Assembly: GCA_947628225.1 (NCBI GenBank)
Contig: CANQYY010000010.1
Coordinates: forward strand, 28,723-92,722
Reading direction: 5' to 3'
Source: an uncultured Lachnospiraceae bacterium
GTDB lineage: Bacteria; Bacillota; Clostridia; Lachnospirales; Lachnospiraceae
DNA length: 64,000 nucleotides
Made by a program: the position numbers and the translations under genes. The notes beneath the pieces were generated by a model. The model worked only from the letters and a program-made list of their open reading frames with translations, searched no databases and had not been told where the DNA came from. Shown here in pieces: positions 26,020 to 34,824 of this stretch (positions are counted from its first letter, which is position 1; each line of letters starts with the position of its first letter).

Positions 26020-26541
26020 ATGAGCATTCTTTATTATCTTTCGGATTGTATGATACCGTTTGTCATTTTGTATCTGGTGGGGTACGGAATGTGCAAAAAG
26101 GTCAATATTTTTGATGAATTTATTGAAGGGGCAAAAGACGGTTTTTTAACCGTATATAAAATCCTGCCAACTCTGGTGGGGCTGATGATAGGAGTGGGGA
26201 TTTTGAGAGAGTCCGGCGCGATGGAATGGGTTGCCGGGCTTCTTTCGCCGTTGGTACAGTTTCTGCGGTTTCCGGCAGAGCTCCTTCCGTTGTTTATTGT
26301 CAAAATGTTTTCCTCCTCGGCGGCAACCGGGCTGCTGCTGGATGTGTATAAAACCTACGGGACGGATTCCTATCTGGGGACTCTGGCGTCGGTGCTGATG
26401 AGCTGCTCGGAAACGATATTTTATACCATGAGTATTTATTTTATGACAGCAAAGGTAACAAAGACACGGTATACTCTTGCCGGAGCGCTGGCGGCTACCC
26501 TTGCCGGGGCGGCAGCTTCCATTTTTCTGGTGGGGCAATAA
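26020..26541 (+). CDS. spmB: Spore maturation protein B
   Basis: 173 residues with the second Gate domain and about four to five membrane segments. KILPTLVGLMIGVGILRESG and SCSETIFYTMSIYF are characteristic of SpmB. It works with SpmA in lowering spore core water. GAAAGGAG lies before the ATG, inside the spmA end. The pair is complete, supporting an endospore-forming organism. Confidence 0.92.
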   Translation: MSILYYLSDCMIPFVILYLVGYGMCKKVNIFDEFIEGAKDGFLTVYKILPTLVGLMIGVGILRESGAMEWVAGLLSPLVQFLRFPAELLPLFIVKMFSSSAATGLLLDVYKTYGTDSYLGTLASVLMSCSETIFYTMSIYFMTAKVTKTRYTLAGALAATLAGAAASIFLVGQ

Positions 26542-26578
26542 CTGGCGGAGGACAGCTGCCAATTCGGAACAAAAGCAA

Positions 26579-26610
26579 AAGTAAACCAAAATTATAAATT
26601 AAGTTGACAC
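26579..26610. promoter_or_regulatory. Probable BirA operator of bioB-bioY
   Basis: AAGTAAACC and AGTTGACAC form an imperfect palindrome with a 14-base spacer, close to the known BirA half-site GTTAAC type. The right half overlaps the -35 box, as expected for biotin-dependent repression. Confidence 0.5.
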
Positions 26611-26632
26611 GAGAGAAACGATAATGTATACT
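26604..26632 (+). promoter_or_regulatory. Promoter of bioB-bioY
   Basis: TTGACA (26604-26609) and TATACT (26627-26632) are 17 bases apart, about 48 bases before bioB. Confidence 0.85.
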
Positions 26633-26679
26633 AAAAAAGAAAATTAGTTTACAAATGCCGTGAAATGAGGTTTTAAACT

Positions 26680-27681
26680 ATGACAGATGTTTTCACATTG
26701 GCGGAGGAAATCATAAAAGGAAGGCGTTTAAAAAGAGGAGAGGATGTTTCCTTTTTTTTGATGGCAGAGATAGGAAACCTGCAAAAGGGCGCGGATAGAA
26801 TCCGGGAAGGGCTCTGCGGCAGCCGGGTGGAGCTTTGCTCTATTATTAACGGGCGGAGCGGCAGGTGCAGCGAGGATTGTAAATTTTGCGCCCAGTCGCA
26901 GCATCATAATACCAGGATAGAAGAGTATCCGTTTCTGGATATAAAAACTATGATAGAAGACGCAAAAGAACACGAAAAAAAGGGAGTTCATCGGTATTCG
27001 ATCGTGACGGCGGGCAGAAATCTGGGAAAGGATTATGAAAAGGCAAAAAAAGCCTACCGGGAAATCCACAGAGCCTGTCCGGGGCTTAAACTGTGCGCTT
27101 CCCATGGATTATTAAGCCGGGAAGAGTTTGAGGGATTAAAAGCGGCAGGGGTAACCCGGTACCATGAAAATATTGAAACCTCAAAAAGAAATTTTCCCAA
27201 CATCTGCACGACGCACACTTATGAGGATAAAATAGAAAAAATAAAGCTGGCAAAGGAAGCGGGGTTTTCCGTATGTTCCGGCGGAATTATCGGAATGGGG
27301 GAAACGTGGGAGGACCGCATAGACATGGCTTTCAGTCTGGCGGAACTCGAGGTGGACTCCATACCGATTAATGTACTGTCGCCGATTCCGGGAACACCCT
27401 ATGAAAAGCAGGAGCCGGTAACGCAGGAGGATATATTGCGGACCGTGGCAATTTTCCGGTATATAAACCCGGCGGCGTTAGTAAGGATGGCGGCAGGCAG
27501 ATCCTGTTTTCCAGACGGGGGACGGGTTCTGTTTGAGTCGGGGGCAAATGCAACTATTACTGGCGATATGCTGACGACGGTAGGAAATACGATAGAAGAA
27601 GATTTGAAAATGTTTGCCGGTATGAATTTATCCCCGGCATGTGGCGGTGGGGTAAACCAGACAAAAAGAGGGAAACTTTAA
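26680..27681 (+). CDS. bioB: Biotin synthase
   Basis: 333-residue radical SAM enzyme that inserts sulfur into dethiobiotin. The CxxxCxxC cluster motif is CSEDCKFC near residue 63, followed by AQS. Further BioB marks are YHENIETS, GGIIGMGE and the C-terminal LTTVGNT region. The gene is followed directly by bioY, and no bioA, bioD or bioF is in the window, so it may act on imported dethiobiotin or with genes elsewhere. Confidence 0.95.
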   Translation: MTDVFTLAEEIIKGRRLKRGEDVSFFLMAEIGNLQKGADRIREGLCGSRVELCSIINGRSGRCSEDCKFCAQSQHHNTRIEEYPFLDIKTMIEDAKEHEKKGVHRYSIVTAGRNLGKDYEKAKKAYREIHRACPGLKLCASHGLLSREEFEGLKAAGVTRYHENIETSKRNFPNICTTHTYEDKIEKIKLAKEAGFSVCSGGIIGMGETWEDRIDMAFSLAELEVDSIPINVLSPIPGTPYEKQEPVTQEDILRTVAIFRYINPAALVRMAAGRSCFPDGGRVLFESGANATITGDMLTTVGNTIEEDLKMFAGMNLSPACGGGVNQTKRGKL

Positions 27682-27682
27682 C

Positions 27683-28243
27683 ATGAAAGAACAGAGGATG
27701 CAAAATCAAAAATTATTTACGCTGCCGGAAATGATAATGATGGCGCTTTTTGCCGCCATTACCTGCATTCTGGCGCCATTATCCATACCCATCGGACCGG
27801 TGCCAATATCGTTTACCAATCTGGTAATATATCTCAGCCTGTATCTTTTAGGCTGGAAAGAAGGCACCATTACTTATTGTGTTTACCTTCTCATTGGTTT
27901 CATGGGGCTGCCTGTGTTTTCCGGGTTTACCGGCGGGATTGGGAAGCTGGCAGGGCCGACGGGAGGCTACCTGATTGGCTTTATCCCCATGAGCATTATC
28001 AGTGGGATTTTTATAGAAAAATTTCGCAAAAAAAAGTTCTTGTGCGCAGCCGGAATGGTGTTGGGGACTGCGGCGGCATATGTTTTTGGCACGGCATGGT
28101 TTTGCTACTCTACCGGAACCGGAGTTGTACCGGCGCTGAATTTGTGTGTCGTTCCCTTTTTGCCGGGGGATATAATAAAAATAGCGTTTGCCCTGCTGAT
28201 GGGACAAACGCTTTCTGACCGTTTAAATTTAAAAAAGAGATAA
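27683..28243 (+). CDS. bioY: BioY biotin transporter S component
   Basis: 186 residues with about six membrane helices. IPIGPVPISFTNL and the GPTGGYLIGF motif are diagnostic of BioY, the substrate-binding part of the energy-coupling factor (ECF) biotin transporter. The T and A components are not here and are probably shared elsewhere. It starts one base after the bioB stop, so expression is coupled and probably BirA-controlled. Confidence 0.93.
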   Translation: MKEQRMQNQKLFTLPEMIMMALFAAITCILAPLSIPIGPVPISFTNLVIYLSLYLLGWKEGTITYCVYLLIGFMGLPVFSGFTGGIGKLAGPTGGYLIGFIPMSIISGIFIEKFRKKKFLCAAGMVLGTAAAYVFGTAWFCYSTGTGVVPALNLCVVPFLPGDIIKIAFALLMGQTLSDRLNLKKR

Positions 28244-28273
28244 AAGAAGATTCGTAACAGCCGGCGGCCGGTT

Positions 28274-29317
28274 TTAATCAAAGTAGTCAATTTTCATGGC
28301 ATGCTTAACCTCGCTAAGAGTCCGGGCGGCTGTTTCTTTTGCTTTCCTGCTTCCCCTGTGCAATACTTCCATCACAGCCGGTATATCTTTTTCCAGTTCC
28401 CTGCGCCTTGCCTGAATCGGGGCAAGCTCTTCCATTAAGACAGAATACAAAAATTTCTTTACCTTTACGTCCCCAAGTCCGCCTCTCTGATAGTGTTCTT
28501 TTAATTCCTGCAGGCAATGGTATTCCGGCAGATATTCTGCGAACAGCTCATCCTGGCAAAAGGCGTCCAGATAGGTAAACACGGTGTTTCCCTCCAGCTT
28601 TCCCGGATCCTCGATGCGGATGTGGTCGGGATCAGTATACATGCTCATAATCTTTTTCCGGATATCCTCCGGCGTATCTGAAAGATAAATGCAATTTCCG
28701 AGGGATTTACTCATTTTTGCCTTGCCGTCGGTGCCGGGAAGGCGCATACATGCCTTATTATCCGGCAGCAGTACGTTTGGCTCAACGAGAACTTCTGCAT
28801 AAGTGGAATTAAAGCTGCGGACAATTTCCCTCGCCTGCTCGATCATGGGGAGCTGGTCGTCGCCTACCGGTACGGTCGTTGCCTTAAATGCAGTAATATC
28901 TGCTGCCTGACTGATAGGATAAGTAAAAAAGCCAACCGGGATACTGGAATGAAAGCCCCTCTGCTGTATTTCCGATTTTACGGTGGGATTTCGTTTTAGA
29001 CGGGAAACCGTAACCAAATTGCTATAATAGAAAGTTAATTCCGTCAGCTCTGACACATACGACTGAACAAAGAGCGTAGATTTTTCCGGGTCAAGGCCAC
29101 AGGACATATAATCCAGAGCCACCTCGGCAATATTGCTGCGTACCTTCTCCGGATTGTCTGCATTGTCAGTCAGCGCCTGAGCATCGGCGATCATAATATA
29201 AATTTCATCGTATTCGCCGGAGTTTTGCAATTCAACGCGGCGTTTTAAAGAGCCGACATAATGTCCTACATGAAGTTTTCCGGTAGGGCGGTCGCCGGTC
29301 AGTATAATTTTTTTCAT
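28274..29317 (-). CDS. trpS: Tryptophanyl-tRNA synthetase
   Basis: 347-residue class I synthetase charging tRNA-Trp. The HIGH-type motif appears as TGKLHVGHY near residue 11 and KMSKS as KMSKSLGN near residue 200. ATG at 29317 follows GGAGG by 5 bases; the TTG further upstream is not needed. No T-box leader elements were seen in the 78-base leader. It converges with bioY. Confidence 0.95.
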   Translation of the reverse strand: MKKIILTGDRPTGKLHVGHYVGSLKRRVELQNSGEYDEIYIMIADAQALTDNADNPEKVRSNIAEVALDYMSCGLDPEKSTLFVQSYVSELTELTFYYSNLVTVSRLKRNPTVKSEIQQRGFHSSIPVGFFTYPISQAADITAFKATTVPVGDDQLPMIEQAREIVRSFNSTYAEVLVEPNVLLPDNKACMRLPGTDGKAKMSKSLGNCIYLSDTPEDIRKKIMSMYTDPDHIRIEDPGKLEGNTVFTYLDAFCQDELFAEYLPEYHCLQELKEHYQRGGLGDVKVKKFLYSVLMEELAPIQARRRELEKDIPAVMEVLHRGSRKAKETAARTLSEVKHAMKIDYFD

Positions 29318-29401
29318 AAGATCCTCCAATTCTGGAAAGGGTGTTCTCCGAAAAAACAGATTCCCGAAAAATCTATTTCCATATTATTTATTGCTATATT
29401 A

Positions 29402-29430
29402 ATTCTAATGGCATTTGCTGAAAAAGTCAA
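29402..29430 (-). promoter_or_regulatory. Promoter of trpS
   Basis: On the minus strand TTGACT (29425-29430) and TAGAAT (29402-29407) are 17 bases apart. Confidence 0.65.
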
Positions 29431-29452
29431 GTTATATTCATTAGAAATAGCG

Positions 29453-29481
29453 TTGCATAACGGCTTTCTTTTTGTTATAGT
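29453..29481 (+). promoter_or_regulatory. Promoter of the xylanase gene
   Basis: TTGCAT (29453-29458) and TATAGT (29476-29481) are 17 bases apart, about 54 bases before the start codon. It lies back to back with the trpS promoter. Confidence 0.65.
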
Positions 29482-29534
29482 AACCATAAGGAAAGAAAAG
29501 CAACGAAAAAAACCAGGCAGAAATGGGGGAAAAT

Positions 29535-30704
29535 ATGAAGAGGAAAAAAGTGTGCTGTATATTGCTATTAGGAGGTATGGTGACTATCATGGCGAGCGGT
29601 TGTCAAAGCCCATCGGAAGTTACGGTAACGAAAACGCCGGCGGCAGTCAGTGAGAGCGCGGCAGGGGATTCCACAGCAAAGACATTAAAGGATGCTTTTT
29701 CGGGAGATTTTAAAGTGGGAGTGGCGGTAAACACCTATCAGCTCAGGGATGAAACCCTGAGTAAACAGATAACGGAAAATTTTAACAGTATTACGATGGA
29801 AAATGAGATGAAGCCGGAGAATATCCTGGACCAGAGGGGGTCGGAGGAAAGTGAGGATGGTTCGCCGGAAATTAATACCGGGAATCTGGACGATATTTTA
29901 TCTCTGGCAGAGGAAAAGGGACTGTCTGTAAGAGGCCACTGCCTGATCTGGCACAGCCAGACGCCGGACTGGTTTTTCTGCGAGGACTATGAGGCGGGAA
30001 ATCCGCAGGTTGACAAGAGTGTTATGAGGAGCCGCATGGAGCAATATATTAAAAAAGTGATGAGCTATTGTCAGGAAAACTATCCGGGAACAGTATATGC
30101 ATGGGATGTAGTAAATGAGGCATGCGACGATGCCGGCGGTTATCGGATGAACAGTAACTGGTACCGTGTTTACGGAGATGAATCCTATATAAAGGACGCC
30201 TTTACCTTCGCCAGAAAATATGCGGCGGAGGGCGTAAAGCTATTTGTCAATGATTACAACGAATATATGCCGGCAAAACGGGACACGATAGTTTCCCTTT
30301 TAAAGGATTTAAGAAAGAAAAATCTGGTGGACGGGATAGGATTGCAGAGCCACTGGGATATGGACTATCCGGACAAAACCCTTCTCGCAGAGGCGCTGTC
30401 GGCATACGGGAGCATAGAGGGACTGGAGCTTCAGTTTACCGAGATTGATATGCACAATACGGATAACACGGCGGAGGGACTAAAAAAACAGGCGGAGCGG
30501 TATCAGCAGTTTTTTGAAACCATTTTGAAAGCAGACAGAGAAGGCAGCGCCAATGTGACAAGCGTAACTTTCTGGGGATTAAATGACGGAGTAACCTGGC
30601 TTAGCGGTTTTAAAGGGGAAACCAGTTATCCGCTGTTATTCGATGAAAATAATGAAAAAAAGCCCTGTTATGATAGTCTTCTGGCGGCAGCCGCCAAAAA
30701 ATAA
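29535..30704 (+). CDS. GH10 endo-1,4-beta-xylanase lipoprotein
   Basis: 389 residues. The signal peptide ends in lipobox MASGC, so the enzyme should sit on the outer membrane face. The remainder is a single GH10 barrel: SITMENEMKPEN near the N-terminus, the acid/base Glu in VVNEACDD (near residue 194) and the nucleophile Glu in QFTEIDMH (near 302), plus FWGLNDGVTWL at the C-terminus. No carbohydrate-binding module is present, which fits action on soluble xylan fragments near the cell. It stands alone, with no xylan uptake genes beside it. Confidence 0.93.
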   Translation: MKRKKVCCILLLGGMVTIMASGCQSPSEVTVTKTPAAVSESAAGDSTAKTLKDAFSGDFKVGVAVNTYQLRDETLSKQITENFNSITMENEMKPENILDQRGSEESEDGSPEINTGNLDDILSLAEEKGLSVRGHCLIWHSQTPDWFFCEDYEAGNPQVDKSVMRSRMEQYIKKVMSYCQENYPGTVYAWDVVNEACDDAGGYRMNSNWYRVYGDESYIKDAFTFARKYAAEGVKLFVNDYNEYMPAKRDTIVSLLKDLRKKNLVDGIGLQSHWDMDYPDKTLLAEALSAYGSIEGLELQFTEIDMHNTDNTAEGLKKQAERYQQFFETILKADREGSANVTSVTFWGLNDGVTWLSGFKGETSYPLLFDENNEKKPCYDSLLAAAAKK

Positions 30705-30772
30705 AAGGTATAGTCGGTAAATGGCGGGCATATAGTATACCAGTGAACGTTCCAGTGTAAAAGGAGGAAACA

Positions 30773-31654
30773 GTGGCAGATTATATGCGAGAAATCATTT
30801 ACCTGAAGAAAACAGAAAGAGGGCTGGTGGGAGAAGGCGGCGGTTTTGCCCGTCTGAGCCTCCGGAAAAAAAAGATGACCGTTTACCTGTCTATGGAGGG
30901 AAAGGGAACGGATGTAAGAGAAAAGATTTATTTGATTTATAGAAGGCATGGGATCCTTTTACCGTTTTCAGTTGGGACAACCGATACCGGAGAAGTAACG
31001 GAATTAGAAATTTCTGTTGAAAACAGTCAGGGAATGCCCGCCCCGGAGGAAATCTGCGGGATTTTTATCGGGGATGCCGCCCGTTACTGGTCGGGAACCT
31101 GTAAAAGAGCCAACAGGGATATTTCTTATGAGCAAATATATTTTACCGGGAAAGAAGAGGAGAAAAAAGAAACCGTATCCGAAGCGCAGACGATAGAGCC
31201 GGAGAGGGAGCCAGAGCCGGAGCCGGTGCAGGAGTTGAAACCGGAGCCGGCAGAGGAGCAGGAGCCGGAATCCGTCCGGGCGGCTTCTCTGGAGAATATG
31301 CCGGCGCAGGAGCCGGAAAAGCTAAGAGATCCCTTTTTGGCGGGATTAGCCGAGATGTATCCCTTTGAGGATGATGAAATGGCGTGGTGCCGTCAGATAG
31401 AACCCTCCGATTTTTCCTCTTTTCCCATGGAATTCTGGCATTACTCCCGCAATAGTTTTTTACTGCAGGGATTTTATAATTACCGGCATCTTTTATATGC
31501 CCATGGAAAGGAAAAAAATTATATCGGCGTGCCGGGGCAGTTCCACAGACGAGAGCAATATCTGGCAAACCGTTTCGGGTTTCCGAGATTTAAGGGAACC
31601 AAGAAAAAAAGAGTGACCGTGGGAGATTTTGGCTACTGGCTAAAGGAGCTGTAA
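30773..31654 (+). CDS. DUF6128-like protein with Glu/Pro-rich linker
   Basis: 293 residues, starting at GTG 5 bases after AAGGAGG. An N-terminal beta-rich domain (1-125; GGGFARLSLRKKK, YWSGTCKRA) is joined by a Glu-Pro-rich linker (about 135-185) to a C-terminal domain with CRQIEPSDFSSFP, FYNYRHLLY and YIGVPGQFHRREQ. The C-terminal part resembles DUF6128 proteins of Lachnospiraceae. Cytoplasmic by sequence, function unknown. The gene lies just upstream of tadA. Confidence 0.6.
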   Translation: MADYMREIIYLKKTERGLVGEGGGFARLSLRKKKMTVYLSMEGKGTDVREKIYLIYRRHGILLPFSVGTTDTGEVTELEISVENSQGMPAPEEICGIFIGDAARYWSGTCKRANRDISYEQIYFTGKEEEKKETVSEAQTIEPEREPEPEPVQELKPEPAEEQEPESVRAASLENMPAQEPEKLRDPFLAGLAEMYPFEDDEMAWCRQIEPSDFSSFPMEFWHYSRNSFLLQGFYNYRHLLYAHGKEKNYIGVPGQFHRREQYLANRFGFPRFKGTKKKRVTVGDFGYWLKEL

Positions 31655-31660
31655 AAAAGT

Positions 31661-32140
31661 ATGACAACCGATGAAGAATATATGAAAGAAGCTATCCGTC
31701 AGGCAAAGAAAGCATATCGGAGAGAGGAAACGCCGATCGGCTGCGTTATTGTATATCAGGACAAAATTATTGCCAGGGGGTATAATAAAAGAAATTGGAA
31801 AAAAAATACGCTGGCCCATGCGGAAATGATTGCAATCCACAGGGCGAGTAAGATTATAGGGGACTGGCGGCTGGAGGACTGCACAATGTATGTAACGCTG
31901 GAGCCATGCCCCATGTGCGCCGGCGCTATTGTACAGGCACGGATATCCAGAGTAGTAGTGGGGAGCAGGAATCCAAAGGCAGGATGCGCCGGTTCGGTTG
32001 TAAATCTTTTACAAATGCCCGGGCTGAATCATCAGGCGGAACTTACAACCGGTGTTTTAGAGGAAGAGTGCAGCGCGCTGATGACGGGATTTTTTAAGGA
32101 ACTCCGCGCCAGGCGAAAAGCGGATGACAGCGGCAGATAA
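31661..32140 (+). CDS. tadA: tRNA-specific adenosine deaminase
   Basis: 159 residues. Zinc site HAE (residues 53-55) and PCPMCAGAI (near 82-90) define the TadA deaminase that makes inosine at wobble position 34 of tRNA-Arg. It lies directly upstream of the SRP RNA gene, as yaaJ and scr do in B. subtilis. The ribosome binding site AAAGGAG is inside the end of the preceding gene. Confidence 0.93.
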   Translation: MTTDEEYMKEAIRQAKKAYRREETPIGCVIVYQDKIIARGYNKRNWKKNTLAHAEMIAIHRASKIIGDWRLEDCTMYVTLEPCPMCAGAIVQARISRVVVGSRNPKAGCAGSVVNLLQMPGLNHQAELTTGVLEEECSALMTGFFKELRARRKADDSGR

Positions 32141-32154
32141 GAAGCAAAGTCCGG

Positions 32155-32183
32155 TTGACACAGACCATAAAAACAGCTATAAT
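32155..32183 (+). promoter_or_regulatory. Consensus promoter of the SRP RNA
   Basis: TTGACA (32155-32160) and TATAAT (32178-32183) with a 17-base spacer match the ideal sigma-A promoter. Transcription would start near 32190, some 18 bases before the mature 5' end. Confidence 0.9.
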
Positions 32184-32207
32184 CAGCATTGTATTATTGT
32201 TACAATT

Positions 32208-32472
32208 TCCGTGCAGCCGGGGAGATAGCGGTGCCCTGTACCTGCAATCCGCTATAGCAGGGGTGTTGTCCCGCCGAGGGTCCTTTGACGGAGAGCCGCC
32301 CGGAGTAAGTGGCGTTGACGTTTTGGTCTTGCGCAACAGGAACTTGCGAACCGTGTCAGGTCAGGAATGAAGCAGCACTAAACAAATCTTTCTGTGTGAC
32401 GTGAGGGCGCCGGGACTGAGTTTACTGCTTCGGTAACGTTTCCGGATTTTGATTCGACGCGGGGCGCGCGGA
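32208..32472 (+). ncRNA. ffs: Large signal recognition particle RNA (scRNA type)
   Basis: About 265 nt. Hallmarks are AGATAGCGGTGCCCTGTACC near the 5' end, the pairing ends CCGTGC (32209-32214) and GCGCGG (32466-32471), and the Ffh-binding hairpin with loop GGAA (32364-32367) and the AGCAGC internal loop at 32371-32376. The long form with an Alu domain is that of spore-forming Firmicutes. It fills the gap between tadA and the next gene. End positions are estimated from the outer pairing. Confidence 0.88.
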
Positions 32473-32506
32473 TTTATTATATAGAGAAAGTATTGAGGTG
32501 GCCGGT

Positions 32507-34810
32507 ATGTCAGTGGACCTTAATATGAATGGTACGAATTCGATAGCCCGGGATACAGTGATTTATGAAAAGGGAGAGCCGCTGCAGTCGGTGGCGCTGA
32601 TTGTAAAGGGACGGGTTACCATTCAGTCAGACGGAATTAAAATGGTACTTGGTTCGGGAAATTTTTTGGGAATGTATGATGTTGAAGCAAAAGTGCATTC
32701 CTTTACTTATATTGCACTGGATGATTTAGTATTATATGGATTGCCGGTGGGCAATCTGGAACAAGCATGCCTCCTGTTGGAAGAAAAAACACAATACCGG
32801 GGGCTTTTAATTACGTCTATAAATTTTTTCATTGAGGATTTAAATAAAATTTACCTCCGGCTGAAGCAGGAAACGGAAACGGCAGGGAAATTTGTGGTAG
32901 ATATGTATCGCTCCTATTATGAATTTGTAAAAAATTCGGGACTTGTGCCGGAAAAACTTCCCTCTATCGAGCGGCTGGGGGAGCAGGCGGAGGAATCCGT
33001 ACCGATAAAGCCGGAATTAGAATATTTTCTGCAAAGCGTAAAAATAACGTTAGAGGCGCAGAAAAATTTTTACGGCGGAAATGCCTATGTGGCAAAAGAA
33101 AACTTTAAAAAGCAGTGCGGGGTAATACCGGATCTGACAGAGGGCTGCAGGCACTACGGCGAATTGCTGTATCGTTATTTCCGCATTATGGTCATGGATG
33201 AAAAGAACCTGTTTTCCCTGATTGGGAAAATGGCATTAAATGTAAAACATTCCGGGCAGGACGTCAGTGAGCTGAGCGGGATGTTAGATAAGCTGCTGGA
33301 AAAAATTAATGATACGGAAAACACCCTGACAGAGGTGGCGGGAATGACTCCGAACCTGAACAGGGAACGAATGGAGGAAGTATATTTCGCCCTGCTGTCA
33401 GACGACACAGCAAAGCTGCAGGGCTATGAAAAAGAGGATTTGTCCGTATTAAATGATTCTCTGCTCCAGATTCTGGAATATGCGCCGGTGGATAAAAAGG
33501 CGGCGGGAGAATTTGAGGAGGCGGTGGAGGCTTTCCTATCTCTTGCCGATAAATTTGCCAGAACACCGGAAGCGACGGCGATTCGGAAAAAGGTAACGAA
33601 AAATTTTTTTGAAATTTATGAGGCGGTGGTAAAGAAAAGTTTTGAGGATGAAAAACCGCCGCTTGCGGTATCGTTGTTTATGCGGTACGGCTATGTCAGC
33701 GAGGAATTATTGACAGCAGATGAAATACGCTCCCTGCTGGCATTGCCCCTGATTGAAAATCAGGCGCTGGAATGCAAGGTTTACACAATGCCGATGTGGC
33801 TGAGGGAAATTTACGAGGGCAGGAAAAATCCATCCAAGGATGAATTTGACACGGATTTTGAGGAGGAGCTGCGGAAGGAAACCGTAGAGAAAAAACGCGA
33901 TAAACGGAGCGCCAGGGATGCCTTTGAAAACCCGGATGAAAGAATTCACTTTGAAGTGGAAAAAGTGATGCGTTATGCCGACCGGGTAATTAGTGGAAAT
34001 ATATCTGCTTTTGTACCGGTACTTTTTTCCGAAGGCATTTATAACAGGCTGGATAAGGCGGTGGTAACCGGCGCCGCCCTCAATGCAGAGGTACAGAAAA
34101 TCGAAAAGATCGATTATAGTATTTTTTACCGGGAGAGGCTTACCTCCTATAAAGAGCTGGAGATTACCCACTTTACCAATATTGAGCGGTATACGCCGGA
34201 ATTTATTCTGTTCCCGATTTACGGACGGAATTGTATAATGTGGCAGGATATAGAAGGACGGGTAAAACAGAGCCATGCGAGAATTTTTATGCCCTCCCTT
34301 TTGGAGCAGGATTTTTCTCAGGCGGTTATGAAAATGATGGCTCATTTCCGTTGGGAGAAGTGCCGGACCGACATGGGAGCCCAGTGGAATAATTACCGTT
34401 ATCCGTCGCTTACCAGCGAGTATACGGACTACCTGCAATTTTATAAAAAGAACAGCGATCTATCGCCGGAGCGGAAAGAAAAGGTAAAGGCGCAGCTGCA
34501 GCAGTGCAATAATAAACATAAAGAGGTATTTACCAGAGATTATCAGGACTGGGTGCTGAGAGAATCAGTGGGCGCCATGCGGTTAAACCGGGTGGCAAGA
34601 AGCATTTTATTTACTTATTGTCCGTTTTCCCCGGAAATTGCCGAGAGCGTATCGGTTCAAAACTCCTATCAGGAGGCGGCAAGGCGTTATATGACAGAGA
34701 AGCGGAAACAGGAAAAAGCGATCGTTATTGTGGAAAAGAAATTTGAGCAAAACGGAGTAGAAGTACCGGAGGAAATTAAACGGACGAAAAAGTATTTGTC
34801 AGGTTCATAA
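32507..34810 (+). CDS. Large protein with N-terminal cyclic-nucleotide-binding fold
   Basis: 767 residues. ATG at 32507 follows GAGGT by 8 bases. Residues about 10-110 look like a cNMP-binding (Crp/Fnr effector) domain: EKGEPLQSVALIVKGRVTI, LGSGNFLGMYD. There is no Crp-type HTH. The remaining 650 residues are mostly helical and charged, with a further globular part rich in aromatic residues near 540-640. No catalytic motif was recognised. It is followed 14 bases later by the pseudo-AAA protein, so the pair likely acts together. Confidence 0.7.
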   Translation: MSVDLNMNGTNSIARDTVIYEKGEPLQSVALIVKGRVTIQSDGIKMVLGSGNFLGMYDVEAKVHSFTYIALDDLVLYGLPVGNLEQACLLLEEKTQYRGLLITSINFFIEDLNKIYLRLKQETETAGKFVVDMYRSYYEFVKNSGLVPEKLPSIERLGEQAEESVPIKPELEYFLQSVKITLEAQKNFYGGNAYVAKENFKKQCGVIPDLTEGCRHYGELLYRYFRIMVMDEKNLFSLIGKMALNVKHSGQDVSELSGMLDKLLEKINDTENTLTEVAGMTPNLNRERMEEVYFALLSDDTAKLQGYEKEDLSVLNDSLLQILEYAPVDKKAAGEFEEAVEAFLSLADKFARTPEATAIRKKVTKNFFEIYEAVVKKSFEDEKPPLAVSLFMRYGYVSEELLTADEIRSLLALPLIENQALECKVYTMPMWLREIYEGRKNPSKDEFDTDFEEELRKETVEKKRDKRSARDAFENPDERIHFEVEKVMRYADRVISGNISAFVPVLFSEGIYNRLDKAVVTGAALNAEVQKIEKIDYSIFYRERLTSYKELEITHFTNIERYTPEFILFPIYGRNCIMWQDIEGRVKQSHARIFMPSLLEQDFSQAVMKMMAHFRWEKCRTDMGAQWNNYRYPSLTSEYTDYLQFYKKNSDLSPERKEKVKAQLQQCNNKHKEVFTRDYQDWVLRESVGAMRLNRVARSILFTYCPFSPEIAESVSVQNSYQEAARRYMTEKRKQEKAIVIVEKKFEQNGVEVPEEIKRTKKYLSGS

Positions 34811-34824
34811 GGAGAAGGATACTA

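Noticed and set aside
28261..28273. CCGG-rich hairpin between bioY and trpS
   Set aside because: Only a 4-bp stem and no clear T-run; too weak to call a terminator.
29318..29402. T-box leader for trpS
   Set aside because: The leader is only about 80 bases and none of the T-box conserved elements or a terminator is seen.
33707..34438. Minus-strand open frame of 243 codons
   Set aside because: Fully inside the cNMP-fold gene with no start signals of its own.
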